Shown: piece by piece, positions 8,977-21,560 of the stretch | How the letters are laid out: each line of letters starts with the position of its first letter | Numbering within the stretch: position 1 is the stretch's first letter | Source of the DNA: CAVPKN01 sp963832835 | GTDB taxonomy: Bacteria; Chlamydiota; Chlamydiia; Chlamydiales; JAAKFR01 | DNA length: 64,000 bases | Reading direction: 5' to 3' | NCBI GenBank assembly: GCA_963832835.1 | Contig: CAWHVD010000001.1 | Coordinates: forward strand, 2,418,001 to 2,482,000 | Made by a program: the position numbers and the translations under genes | Notes under the pieces: model-generated | What the model was told of the DNA's origin: nothing | What the model saw: the letters and a program-made list of their open reading frames with translations, nothing else | The model's database searches: none

Positions 8977-9576
8977 ATGGAAAACCAAGATATCAATCCA
9001 TGGAAGCAGATTTGGATAGAACCCAGAAAGACAATGCGCTCAATTTTATCAACCGATCCTAAAAAAACAATTGTGTGGTTAGCACTTATCAGTGGTATTC
9101 TCGGAGCCCTTACCTATGTCTTCTCACTTAAAGTCTCTCAACCTCCACGCGTGGATCATCTCCATAGTCTACTTGTGCTTGGCATCTTAATTGCTGGTGG
9201 TCTCTCCGGTCTAATCCATCTTTACTTTGGGGGCTGGCTCTATAGGCTTACTGGATCGTGGATTGGAGGAAAGGGAAGTTTTACCGACGTCAAATCCGCC
9301 GTGGGCTGGAGCAATTATCCTTACATCGTAGGTGGAATCTTTGGACTTTTAGGACTTCTGTCCATTCCCCATCTTTGGCTACAATTGATTTTTGGGCTCA
9401 TCAATTTTGTAATCCTCATCTGGGGACTAGTCATTTTTTTTAAACTCCTTTCAGAGGCTCATCAATTCTCAGTCTGGAAAGGGATTTTGACAGTACTCAT
9501 CGCCGCGGCACTCATCTTTGTGGTTTTCATGATCATCGCCTTACTGATCCCACTTTTGGCCCCACTATTCAAATAA
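8977..9576 (+). CDS. Yip1-family integral membrane protein
   Basis: A 199-residue protein with about five hydrophobic spans (around residues 30-48, 62-82, 105-128, 133-155 and 170-195) and the N-terminal signature NPWKQIWIEPRKTMRSIL typical of bacterial Yip1-domain proteins. The first Asn-Pro/Trp region precedes the membrane domain. Function in bacteria is unknown; eukaryotic Yip1 proteins act in vesicle traffic. A good RBS (AAGGACAG) precedes ATG 8977. Divergent from the glycosyltransferase operon. Confidence 0.75.
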   Translation: MENQDINPWKQIWIEPRKTMRSILSTDPKKTIVWLALISGILGALTYVFSLKVSQPPRVDHLHSLLVLGILIAGGLSGLIHLYFGGWLYRLTGSWIGGKGSFTDVKSAVGWSNYPYIVGGIFGLLGLLSIPHLWLQLIFGLINFVILIWGLVIFFKLLSEAHQFSVWKGILTVLIAAALIFVVFMIIALLIPLLAPLFK

Positions 9577-9605
9577 TCCTAGATTCGGCAGTTGGAGTCG
9601 ACAAG
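9575..9605 (+). repeat. Short relic similar to one arm of the 53901-54073 palindrome
   Basis: The stretch AATCCTAGATTCGGCAGTTG and the next ten bases resemble the left arm of the palindromic element at 53901 (AATCCTAAAAACGGCAGTTG and onward). The match covers about 30 bases with several differences and includes the end of the Yip1 gene. Probably an eroded element end; chance similarity is possible. Confidence 0.35.
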
Positions 9606-9754
9606 CGTAAGGGTTCATTTCAAGGAGTATCACTTTTTTTTAGAAATTAATTTAAAATTAACACCTTTTTAACAAAATTTTGCTACAATCACTTTTTTGA
9701 TTTAAAATGTGACTACAATGAGTGATTCTTCTTTAATATCTGGTAGCAACAAGA

Positions 9755-10360
9755 ATGCAGGCACTGTGTGACAAAGGGGCCTCCCCAACGATACAAGACA
9801 ATGAGGGTAATACTCCACTGCACTTTTTGCTAAGAGGTCGTATTGTCTATAAAAATTGCGAACGGCTTTTGAACACAGCTTATCTTATGAAAAATCATCA
9901 GGGAGAGACACCCTTGCACCAGTGGGCTAAAATTCCACAACCTCTTACGAATTATATAGTTAATACTATTGAACTGCCCAGTTTCCCATCCCCTGAATGT
10001 GCTGAAGAGGCTTTTCTGGCACAGGATCATGCTGGTAATAATGTCTTACATATCGCCGCAGAGCATGGAAATGCTATGTTTATTTATAAAGTAGATATGT
10101 ACGAGAAGGCAATAGGGGAAAGATGCCATCAGGTCAGGAATCATAATCATCAGACACCCGATGACATTGAAAATTCAGAGCATCTAACTGACTTGGGATT
10201 AACTTCTTTAGCCACCCTACAGAATGTCAAAGATACCTACAAAAAACTCGCCCTGCAATGTCATCCTGACAAACATCCTGGGAACGCAAAGGCTGAGGCG
10301 CAGTTTAAAAAGATCAGTGTGGCCGCTAGCTATCTCATAAATGGGCCCGACAACTGCTGA
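9755..10360 (+). CDS. Ankyrin-repeat protein with C-terminal J-domain (5' end possibly lost)
   Basis: 201 residues. Ankyrin units are recognisable (DNEGNTPLHFLL, HQGETPLHQWA, DHAGNNVLHIAAEHGN, HNHQTPDDI). The C-terminal ~55 residues match a DnaJ J-domain: LGLTSLATLQNVKDTYKKLALQCHPDKHPG, with the essential HPD tripeptide. J-domains stimulate Hsp70 ATPase; an ANK-J combination looks like a host-directed effector (inference). The first residues (MQALCDKGASPTIQD) are the tail of an ankyrin repeat, and no RBS precedes the ATG. Just upstream, ATG 9718 opens a different frame (MSDSSLISGSNKNAG) that stops after 17 codons. A start at 9718 followed by a deletion or frameshift would explain this. It may therefore be a 5'-damaged gene. 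Confidence 0.7.
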   Translation: MQALCDKGASPTIQDNEGNTPLHFLLRGRIVYKNCERLLNTAYLMKNHQGETPLHQWAKIPQPLTNYIVNTIELPSFPSPECAEEAFLAQDHAGNNVLHIAAEHGNAMFIYKVDMYEKAIGERCHQVRNHNHQTPDDIENSEHLTDLGLTSLATLQNVKDTYKKLALQCHPDKHPGNAKAEAQFKKISVAASYLINGPDNC

Positions 10361-10383
10361 AACTAGGTTGAAAGGTTAGAGGC

Positions 10384-10412
10384 AAAAAAAAAGCCCTGCC
10401 GAGTGGCAGGGC
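10384..10412 (-). terminator. Rho-independent terminator of the rRNA operon
   Basis: On the minus strand GCCCTGCC-ACTC-GGCAGGGC forms a perfect 8-bp GC-rich hairpin followed by nine T. It lies about 12 bases beyond the 3' end of 5S rRNA and separates the rRNA operon from the convergent ankyrin/J gene. Confidence 0.95.
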
Positions 10413-10423
10413 GTAAGGGAAAA

Positions 10424-10535
10424 CTTGGCAGCGACCTACTCTTCCACACTCTTGAGTGCAGTACCATCGGCGATGAAGGGCTTAACTTCTGAGTTCGGGA
10501 TGGGATCAGGTGTACCCCCTTCTCAATAGCCACCA
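10424..10535 (-). rRNA. rrf: 5S ribosomal RNA
   Basis: The minus strand reads TGGTGGCTATTGAGAAGGGG at the 5' end, contains the conserved CCGAACTCAGAAGTTAAGC loop and ends GGTCGCTGCCAAG. 5' and 3' ends pair (TGGTGGC... with ...GCTGCCA). Length about 112 nt. Third gene of the 16S-23S-5S operon. End positions are estimates of a few bases. Confidence 0.95.
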
Positions 10536-10547
10536 AGAAAGATTGTT

Positions 10548-10575
10548 TTTGCCCATCATTACTGATTTGGGCAAA
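10548..10575 (-). other. Stem-loop between 23S and 5S rRNA
   Basis: TTTGCCCA ... TGGGCAAA forms an 8-bp stem with an 11-12 base loop immediately before 5S in the transcript. Probably part of the 5S precursor processing signal; no T-run follows, so it is not a terminator. Confidence 0.55.
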
Positions 10576-10597
10576 GAAAGTTTTGTGTACTCAGTAT
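10576..10597 (-). other. 23S rRNA precursor processing stem, 3' strand
   Basis: GAAAGTTTTGTGTACTCAGT (10576 on) is complementary to 13808-13831 (ACACAAAACTTTC core), with few mismatches, so the two flanks of 23S pair in the precursor. This is the standard RNase III processing stem arrangement. Confidence 0.75.
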
Positions 10598-10728
10598 ATA
10601 TCGCTATTCACTTACAAAAAATGGCGCTCAAAGACGATCTTACATCCAATTGCGCTCAATTTTATCAACTCGTCTCTAATCAAAACTTGCCACTTTCAGT
10701 GCCTTTAGGGCACTTCTGTGTGAAAAAG

Positions 10729-13677
<2,949 letters not shown>

Positions 13678-13807
13678 ACAAAAAATTTGTGTTTTGCAAG
13701 CTGATAATTTTGAGTTTTTCGATTAATTTCTATCGTGCATTTGAAATGCAAGACCGTATTTATTCTTCAAGCGTCACTTTTTTTAAGTGAAATTGCTTTA
13801 TTTTTAT

Positions 13808-13831
13808 ATTCTTGAGATACACAAAACTTTC
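13808..13831 (-). other. 23S rRNA precursor processing stem, 5' strand
   Basis: Complement of 10576-10597 (shared core ACACAAAACTTTC). In the transcript it precedes 23S and pairs with the sequence beyond its 3' end. Confidence 0.75.
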
Positions 13832-13842
13832 AAGACAGCTTC

Positions 13843-13872
13843 TCTTGACAGCATTAACGAAACAGAATACAG
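13843..13872 (-). other. 16S rRNA precursor processing stem, 3' strand
   Basis: TCTTGACAGCATTAACGAAA and the next ten bases are complementary to 15568-15597 over 30 positions with about three mismatches. The pair brackets the entire 16S gene and would form the long RNase III stem. Confidence 0.85.
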
Positions 13873-13935
13873 ACGGTAATTAAACCATACAGCCCTCAAC
13901 CTGGTTGACTACACATGGTAGTCAAACCTGTCCTT

Positions 13936-15486
<1,551 letters not shown>

Positions 15487-15862
15487 AAAATAAAATTATT
15501 TATCGAATTAACGAGTTATCAGGTTTTCACCTGATCCACTCAAGCTGTATCCAATTCTGATTGGATCTGCATTCTGTTTCATAATCGCTGTCAAGATATG
15601 CAACTTCTAGAGTTGCTAGCCACTCTTTCGGTGACTTTTTTCTTACTGCTTCTCTTCAACAGAGATTCGCGTTCGTAAGAAGGCAAAACAATACATAAAC
15701 CGGGAATTTCCGCACAACGCTTTTTCTGAAAAAATTAATTAAAATAAAATTTATCTCGTTCCGCACCTTATTATACAGCGAGCTACCGAAATTTGCGTTG
15801 GGCATCTTTTGCTGTAATTTTAGGCGGCAGATGAATGGCTGTATCAGATTTTGTGAAGGCAA
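15487..15862 (-). promoter_or_regulatory. rRNA operon leader and probable promoter
   Basis: On the minus strand a TATAAT -10 box lies at 15770-15775, about 285 bases before 16S; the -35 is not convincing. The leader contains two neat hairpins, TCAGGT-TTTC-ACCTGA (15518-15533) and ATCCAAT-TCTG-ATTGGAT (15549-15566), which could be anti-termination or processing structures. It also contains the 5' strand of the 16S stem (15568-15597). No credible gene is present here. Confidence 0.5.
15568..15597 (-). other. 16S rRNA precursor processing stem, 5' strand
   Basis: CTGCATTCTGTTTCATAATC and onward, complementary to 13843-13872. See that entry. Confidence 0.85.
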
Positions 15863-16069
15863 TATAGGGGAGAATGCAACACAGAGGCACGAAGGCTCAA
15901 AGACACGGAGATGGAAAATGGATTGATTGGCATCAGAATTTGTTGATTAAGAAATGATCAATTTCTCTGCTCTCTTTGCTTTTTACAATACAATTAAAAA
16001 AATTTAGTATACTAATAATATTTTGTTATAATAATTTTGTTTTTAACTAATTAACCAAAGGGAAGGAAA

Positions 16070-16327
16070 ATGTCTATTGAAATTGCAAAAGGTGCAGGAG
16101 CGATTTTAGGGAGTGCGTGCTTACTTGCTGCCGGGGGTGCATATCTATTTGGACACTGGGTAACCCCATTACCGCCTATGTGGAATACAGGAGGTGCGGT
16201 TTATACTGCAATGGCGATTGCTTTGGGGCCCCCATTAATGATGGTGGGCGTCCTGAAAACTCTTAATGCCTGGGAAGAGTACCAAAATATCCAACCACCT
16301 TCTGATGTTGGACACGATAATCTGTAA
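16070..16327 (+). CDS. Small two-span membrane protein, unknown function
   Basis: 85 residues with a strong RBS (GGGAAGGAAA before ATG 16070). Hydrophobic spans are around residues 8-28 (AGAILGSACLLAAGGAYLFG) and 43-62 (YTAMAIALGPPLMMVGVL), followed by a short charged tail. No known domain recognised. It sits alone between the rRNA operon leader and tRNA-His. The double hydrophobic profile is superficially Inc-like but the protein is very short. Confidence 0.6.
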   Translation: MSIEIAKGAGAILGSACLLAAGGAYLFGHWVTPLPPMWNTGGAVYTAMAIALGPPLMMVGVLKTLNAWEEYQNIQPPSDVGHDNL

Positions 16328-16418
16328 TCAGAGGGTGAGCTCCTATGCTTGGACTTGAGTAATTTTGGGGAGTGTTTGACTTTTATTGGTCATTTGCAGA
16401 AAATTCCCAGCTTATCTG

Positions 16419-16492
16419 GCGGACGTAGCTCAGTTGGTTAGAGCATTGGATTGTGATTCCAAGGGTCGCGGGTTCGAGCCCCGTCGTTCGCC
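16419..16492 (+). tRNA. tRNA-His (anticodon GTG)
   Basis: A complete cloverleaf. Acceptor GCGGACG pairs with CGTTCGC; D-arm TAGCTCAGTTGGTTAGAGC; anticodon loop TTGTGAT gives GTG; T-arm GCGGG-TTCGAGC-CCCGT. The base before the acceptor is G (16418) and the discriminator is C, the G-1:C73 pair that identifies tRNA-His. CCA is only partly encoded. Confidence 0.97.
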
Positions 16493-16574
16493 CATCTTTC
16501 TCTTATCTCCTTACAATATTCTGAATTGGAAAAAGCAGTGGATGTTTCACGCATCATGACTTATATTGCGTGAC

Positions 16575-18854
16575 ATGGGTGTAAAAAAAACAAAGAAGCA
16601 GCTTTACTTATCGCGTCGCTTCCAAGGAGTCTTTTGGCTCATGCTAGCTGCTGCATGGATGCTAAGTCAACTGACCTATAGCGATGCAGATCCAAGCCGC
16701 AATTGGTTGGGTCTTATAGGACATGTGGGAGCTTGGATATCGGCCTATTTGCTCGGTTTGGCGGGATGGTTGGTGCCTCCTTTTTTGGCATGGTATGGCT
16801 GGAAAAAAGCCTGCAACCACAAAATCGATTCACTTGCTCTGAAGCTTTTTTGCTTGGCAACTTCAATTTTTTCCTGTGCTATCCTTCTAGCGATGCTTAG
16901 CCAAGCTGCCCCCCATTTTGCAGCACTATTTAAGCGGTGGATTTATGCCGATTATTTTCCCCGAAGAGCTTCTTATGACCCTACTGCTTTGAGGCACTAT
17001 CTGGGGGGAGTTCCTCTGCACCACCTCTACGTGGACATGAGTATCAGTATCCAGAAGTTGCTGGGCGGCTTTGGATCATTCCTGGTTTTCTTCAATCTAT
17101 TTGTGATATCTGTCATTTTGCTGACAGATTTTCCGGTGGCTCGTTTTCTTGGAAAATTTAAAAAACTTTTCAGAAGTACCCCTAAACCTATTTTAGAGCA
17201 GCTTAAAGTTGCAGCTGCTCGCCCTTTTGAGTCCAGTATCATGAGCCAGCCGGTGGATGAGTCCCCTGTGCCTTCGCTACTGCGCGAAGATCCTTTAAAA
17301 AAAATCACTCGAGTTAAAATTCCAGAGGCAAAACCACCTTCTACTATCCCTGTGGAGCATATCGTTCCTTCTAAAATCGGTGATTACGAACTACCCCCTT
17401 TTACCCTTTTGACGGAAGTGATCCCCATCGATCAATCTTCTTTAAAAAATGACCTCAAGCGTGGTGCAAAACTCTTGGAGGAGACGTTGTTGAGTTTTGG
17501 GATCGAAGCAAAGGTCGGTGATATCCACTGCGGCCCTACGATCACTTCGTTTGAAGTCCATCCAGCCGTTGGCGTCAAAGTACAAAAAATTAAGGCGCTC
17601 GAAAATGATATCGCTCTGAACATGCAGGCTAAATCAATTCGGATCATTGCTCCCATTCCAGGTAAAGCTGCTGTAGGGATTGAGGTGCCTAACCCGCAGC
17701 CTCAAGAGGTAGGTTTTCGTGACCTTTTAGAAAGCTATCAAGCTACACACAAAAAGGCCCATATTCCCCTTTTGCTTGGAAAAGTGGTCAACGGGGATGA
17801 TGTATGGGCCGATCTGACTAAAATGCCCCACTTGATTATCGCAGGGGCAACGGGGTCGGGTAAATCGGTTTGTATCAACACCATTGTGATGTCGATTGTG
17901 ATGAACTCACGACCCGACGAAATTAAACTACTGATGGTCGATCCTAAAAAAGTGGAGCTAACTGCCTATTCGCATCTACCTCATATGCTCGCACCCGTGA
18001 TTACTGAACCGGGTGGGGCCTGTGCAGCTCTAGGATGGCTTGTCAAAGAGATGGAGCGTCGTTATGAGATCTTCCGCCAACTGGGGATTCGGAATATTCT
18101 CGCCTTTAACGGACGAAAAGCCAACGTAGAGCTCGAGGGTTCTCTTGATCTTGATATTCCTGAAAAAATGTCCTACATCGTGGTGATTATCGATGAATTG
18201 GCCGATTTAATGATGGTCTCCTCAAGCGATATCGAAACACCGATCGCTCGTATTGCCCAGATGGCCAGAGCCGTGGGCATCCATATGATTTTGGCGACAC
18301 AACGTCCTTCTCGTGAGGTGATCACAGGCCTCATCAAGGCAAATTTTCCCTGCAGGATTGCTTTTAAAGTATCGAGCCGCATTAACAGCCAGATTATCAT
18401 CGATGATAATGGCGCCGAAATGTTGCTAGGAAATGGGGACATGCTCTTTCTGCCTCCCGGTACATCGACTCTCTCGCGTGCCCAAGGGGCTTTTATTCGT
18501 GATGATGATATTAACAAGGTCATTCACTTTTGCTGTTCACAGGCCTCAGCTAATTACTTAATTCCATCGTTCGACAACTACCGTCCTGAAGGACTAGATG
18601 CACTCATGGCAGTTGAGGCAAGAGAGCTCGATCCTTTATATGACACCGCTAAAAACCTGGTCTTAGAAACAGGGGTTGCTTCGACAACATTTCTGCAGAG
18701 AAAAATGAAACTGGGATACGCAAAGGCCGCCCACCTCATGGACCTGCTCGAACAACAGGGACTAGTGGGTCCTTCTGAAGGGGCTAAGCCACGCAAAATT
18801 TTTTACCCATCGACGCAGAAAGAAGAAGAAGAAGAAGAAGAAGAGGATATTTAG
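16575..18854 (+). CDS. ftsK: DNA translocase FtsK
   Basis: About 759 residues from ATG 16575 (a TTG nine bases upstream is possible). The N-terminus has four hydrophobic spans (roughly residues 15-35, 50-80, 92-112 and 155-180). The motor domain carries Walker A GATGSGKS (about residues 423-430), VVIIDELADLMM (Walker B) and ILATQRPS. The C-terminal gamma winged helix (LVLETGVASTTFLQRKMKLGYAKAAHLMD) reads polar KOPS-like sites. It pumps DNA and coordinates chromosome dimer resolution at division. Unusual: the end is a run of glutamates encoded by a GAA microsatellite (about 18820-18846). First gene of a block conserved with C. trachomatis CT739-CT737. Confidence 0.95.
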   Translation: MGVKKTKKQLYLSRRFQGVFWLMLAAAWMLSQLTYSDADPSRNWLGLIGHVGAWISAYLLGLAGWLVPPFLAWYGWKKACNHKIDSLALKLFCLATSIFSCAILLAMLSQAAPHFAALFKRWIYADYFPRRASYDPTALRHYLGGVPLHHLYVDMSISIQKLLGGFGSFLVFFNLFVISVILLTDFPVARFLGKFKKLFRSTPKPILEQLKVAAARPFESSIMSQPVDESPVPSLLREDPLKKITRVKIPEAKPPSTIPVEHIVPSKIGDYELPPFTLLTEVIPIDQSSLKNDLKRGAKLLEETLLSFGIEAKVGDIHCGPTITSFEVHPAVGVKVQKIKALENDIALNMQAKSIRIIAPIPGKAAVGIEVPNPQPQEVGFRDLLESYQATHKKAHIPLLLGKVVNGDDVWADLTKMPHLIIAGATGSGKSVCINTIVMSIVMNSRPDEIKLLMVDPKKVELTAYSHLPHMLAPVITEPGGACAALGWLVKEMERRYEIFRQLGIRNILAFNGRKANVELEGSLDLDIPEKMSYIVVIIDELADLMMVSSSDIETPIARIAQMARAVGIHMILATQRPSREVITGLIKANFPCRIAFKVSSRINSQIIIDDNGAEMLLGNGDMLFLPPGTSTLSRAQGAFIRDDDINKVIHFCCSQASANYLIPSFDNYRPEGLDALMAVEARELDPLYDTAKNLVLETGVASTTFLQRKMKLGYAKAAHLMDLLEQQGLVGPSEGAKPRKIFYPSTQKEEEEEEEEDI
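18820..18846 (+). repeat. GAA/GAG microsatellite at the ftsK 3' end
   Basis: A run of GAA codons encodes the poly-Glu tail before DI-stop. Slippage here would lengthen or shorten the tail in steps of one residue without disturbing the motor domain. Confidence 0.8.
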
Positions 18855-18858
18855 AAAA

Positions 18859-19638
18859 ATGTATGGTTACTGTCCACTTGCATCAGGGTCAAAAGGCAAT
18901 TGCATCTACTTTGGATCAAAGAAAACGAAAATATTGATCGATGCCGGTATCAGCGGAGCCGCAACTCGGCGTAAGCTAGAAGAGATCGACGTCTCGTTAG
19001 AGGAGATCCGAGCGATTGTGATCTCTCACGATCACTCTGATCATATTCTAGGGTTAAAAACACTTGCATTCCGTTATGGAATCCCTGTTTTTGCTAATGC
19101 TGAAACGGCAAAGGGAATCTATGGCGCCCTGGGTTGTTGCCCTCAATTCAAAATTTTTACCACGGGTGAAAGCTTTACTTTTGAAGATATTGAAATCCAT
19201 CCTTTCAGTGTGCAACACGATACCGTAGATCCCGTCGCTTTTACGCTTAAGACAGGTGGGCTGAAAATTGGCATCTGTACCGACTTGGGCTTTCCTTCCA
19301 CGCTTGTGAGGTCCCATCTCCAAAGTTGTGACTACTTGATGATCGAGTCTAATCACGAGCCTTCCATGGTACATGCCTCTTCTCGTCCCCCCATCTATAA
19401 GCAACGCGTGCTCGGTCGTAGCGGCCATCTCTCCAATGAAGCATGTGCCTCCTTGCTTAAGGAGGTCATGGGAGATAATTTAAAGCATGTTCACTTGGCC
19501 CATCTCTCACAGGAATGTAACTCGGAAATCACTGCGCTGGAAACGGTGAAAAAAAAGCTTGGAGAGCAGATTGAGATCACCATCGCTCCTCAAAATCAAA
19601 TCGGTAAACCTATCCACTTTTTACAAGTACAATTATGA
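18859..19638 (+). CDS. YycJ/WalJ-type metallo-beta-lactamase-fold hydrolase
   Basis: 259 residues. The metal-binding motif is SHDHSDH (HxHxDH type, around residues 55-61), with later metal ligands in ICTDLG and IESNHE segments and HLSQECN near the end. The family includes YycJ/WalJ, a double-strand 5'-exonuclease-like hydrolase. It starts four bases after the ftsK stop and overlaps the SET gene by ATGA, so the three form an operon. The order ftsK-yycJ-SET is that of C. trachomatis (CT739-CT738-CT737). Confidence 0.88.
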   Translation: MYGYCPLASGSKGNCIYFGSKKTKILIDAGISGAATRRKLEEIDVSLEEIRAIVISHDHSDHILGLKTLAFRYGIPVFANAETAKGIYGALGCCPQFKIFTTGESFTFEDIEIHPFSVQHDTVDPVAFTLKTGGLKIGICTDLGFPSTLVRSHLQSCDYLMIESNHEPSMVHASSRPPIYKQRVLGRSGHLSNEACASLLKEVMGDNLKHVHLAHLSQECNSEITALETVKKKLGEQIEITIAPQNQIGKPIHFLQVQL

Positions 19639-20309
19639 AAACGATTAAAATTGCATTGGCTACCGACGAGCCCGGGAAAAAACAAACTATTGCCCGCTTT
19701 GAAGATCTATTCGAGCTGAGCTATTTCCCTCACCTTGTTTTTGAGAACTGGGATGTGGAACAATGGATACGCCATAAATGTGCCTGGGCGCGTAAAACAG
19801 GGCGTATCAAGAAGCTGGCTCTCTGGCTAGGCACACTGCATGGCCACCAGATTGATGCAGCGGATATTCCCGATGTGACCATCCGTTGGCTCGGTGCAGA
19901 GATGGGTTATGGCCTATTTGCAGATAGCCCTTTAAAAAAATGGGGATTCATCGGCGAGTACACCGGGACTTTGCGCCGACGGCATCTCTTTTTCCCCAAC
20001 ATCAATGATTACTGTTTCATGTACCCACGCGATTGGCTTTCCCTAAAAGCGTTTACAATCGATAGTAAGACACAAGGGAATTATACCCGCTTCATCAATC
20101 ACAGTGATTACCCAAATTGTGAATCGGTCGCTGTCTTCCACGATGGGATCTACCATATTATTTTCCGGGCTCTTCAGGAGATCCCCGCCGGCACTCAGTT
20201 AACCTATGACTACGGAAACATTTACTGGAATCGGCGCAAAAAAATCGTAGAAGAGCCCATCGAAGATCTGATAGATCCTGAAGACCTGCATAAAGTAAAA
20301 AATCTATAA
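19635..20309 (+). CDS. SET-domain lysine methyltransferase (NUE-like)
   Basis: 224 residues. SET motifs in order: RWLGAEMGYGLFAD (SAM-binding GxG-type), FIGEYTG, RFINHSDYPNC (about residues 151-161, the NHS..NC pseudo-knot core) and LTYDYG near the end. These enzymes transfer a methyl group from SAM to lysines. The C. trachomatis orthologue in the same position (NUE, CT737) is reported as a type III secreted histone methyltransferase, so a host-chromatin or chlamydial histone-like target is likely. Translationally coupled (ATGA) to the yycJ-like gene. Confidence 0.9.
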   Translation: MKTIKIALATDEPGKKQTIARFEDLFELSYFPHLVFENWDVEQWIRHKCAWARKTGRIKKLALWLGTLHGHQIDAADIPDVTIRWLGAEMGYGLFADSPLKKWGFIGEYTGTLRRRHLFFPNINDYCFMYPRDWLSLKAFTIDSKTQGNYTRFINHSDYPNCESVAVFHDGIYHIIFRALQEIPAGTQLTYDYGNIYWNRRKKIVEEPIEDLIDPEDLHKVKNL

Positions 20310-20387
20310 CCTTTTCAATTAAAAGATAGACGAAAAACGACTATTTATATATCTTAACTTACCAATTATAACGAAAAAACTGGTCAT

Positions 20388-21557
20388 ATGTCAAATTCCC
20401 CCACGCCTATTTCTTTATATACATCTAGACAAACAATTCAATCGCCAGACCCATACAAAATAGAGTCCAAAACAACTGTTTATCAAGCTGCTTTAGAGCT
20501 CATTGCCCTCCAAAATGAACCTTCTAACCCCCTTACAAATAATTCTGTAGCATCTTTAAATGCGGTTGTTCATCTTCCGTGGGACACCCCTCCCTCTCAT
20601 CCTTTGCTTCCAACACTTATAAAAAAGGGAATCTTTATCGAGATCCCTGCCCCCCCAGGAACGGCATTCAATAAGTGCACGGTTTCCTCACAACCCGCTG
20701 ATTTTAAGGCTGAATTTACCCAACTACAATGGGAGACATACTACTTGCGAGAGGCCAAACATACCGTGATTGGCAAACATTATTGTCTTCAAAATCGGTA
20801 CAAAGATGTCTTTTCGACTGATGAATGGCTATTTAGACTTACTGATCCGGAAGGCATACTTCCTTTTGAGGGATGGAAAAAACAGCTGCTAATGTGGGAT
20901 GCTTTGGGTGATTGCCCTTATATTAACGCCTCCCGCATAGGTGGGCATAATGGAGATATCATTACCCAAGCGCCTCTCAAAACTACAGAAGGGGATTTTT
21001 GGAAAATGGTTTGGCAATCTCAGGCAGCTGTAATTGTGATGCTAACTCCTTTTTTTGAAGATGAAAAACGCAAATGCTCCAGTTATTTCCCAGAATATGT
21101 CAGCGAAACCCTTTCATTTGGTGAGCATTTTAAAGTCGATGTGCATTTACATCAGACATTTGACAGTGAGGGATGTACAAATTGGCAATTTTTTTTGCAA
21201 CACGCAGGAGAAACCCGCAGGCTATATCTTGTGCAATGTACTGATTGGATTGACAAAAAACCATACCCCATCGAACGTTTGATACAATTGGTTAAGTATT
21301 CCGAAGGCTTGGCCCACGAAAAACCCCTCATAGTACATTGTAGCGCAGGAATTGGGCGTTCAGGAACATACTATGCCTGCCTACTAGCTTATATTTTCTG
21401 GAAACACAGTAAAGGCTCTGTGCAAATCAATGTCGATGCGCTTGTAAAGTTTCTGCGTCTTTTTCGACCTGGCCTCATCCAAACTGCAGCGCAGTATGCG
21501 ACCATTTTCAATTTCATCCACACTCTTTGCGGGCAGGCTAAAGGGATCTATTACTGA
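20388..21557 (+). CDS. Classical eukaryotic-type protein tyrosine phosphatase
   Basis: 389 residues. The catalytic P-loop is VHCSAGIGRSGT (Cys about 318, Arg about 324). Other classical PTP motifs are present and in order: DCPYINAS, QAPLKTTEGDFWKMVW, KCSSYFPE, a WPD-like loop in TDWIDKKPYP (P changed to I, Asp kept) and the Q-loop IQTAAQY. This combination marks receptor/non-receptor type PTPs such as PTP1B or YopH, not low-molecular-weight or dual-specificity enzymes. It dephosphorylates phosphotyrosine. The N-terminal ~100 residues have no clear domain and may hold a secretion signal. No signal peptide. It lies between the SET and PEBP genes, which are neighbours in C. trachomatis, so it appears to be an insertion into an old block. 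Probably a host-directed effector (inference). Confidence 0.9.
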   Translation: MSNSPTPISLYTSRQTIQSPDPYKIESKTTVYQAALELIALQNEPSNPLTNNSVASLNAVVHLPWDTPPSHPLLPTLIKKGIFIEIPAPPGTAFNKCTVSSQPADFKAEFTQLQWETYYLREAKHTVIGKHYCLQNRYKDVFSTDEWLFRLTDPEGILPFEGWKKQLLMWDALGDCPYINASRIGGHNGDIITQAPLKTTEGDFWKMVWQSQAAVIVMLTPFFEDEKRKCSSYFPEYVSETLSFGEHFKVDVHLHQTFDSEGCTNWQFFLQHAGETRRLYLVQCTDWIDKKPYPIERLIQLVKYSEGLAHEKPLIVHCSAGIGRSGTYYACLLAYIFWKHSKGSVQINVDALVKFLRLFRPGLIQTAAQYATIFNFIHTLCGQAKGIYY

Positions 21558-21560
21558 GCA

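Larger units (their letters stand above)
13678..13935 (-). other. 16S-23S internal transcribed spacer, no tRNA
   Basis: 258 AT-rich bases. I find no cloverleaf; absence of spacer tRNAs is usual in Chlamydiae. It contains the 5' strand of the 23S processing stem (13808-13831) and the 3' strand of the 16S processing stem (13843-13872). Confidence 0.85.

Noticed and set aside
13678..13935. Spacer tRNA genes (Ile/Ala)
   Set aside because: No cloverleaf or T-arm GTTCRANYC motif is present; only processing-stem strands.
15656..15862. 68-codon minus-strand frame upstream of 16S
   Set aside because: It overlaps the putative rRNA promoter and leader and has no RBS or similarity.
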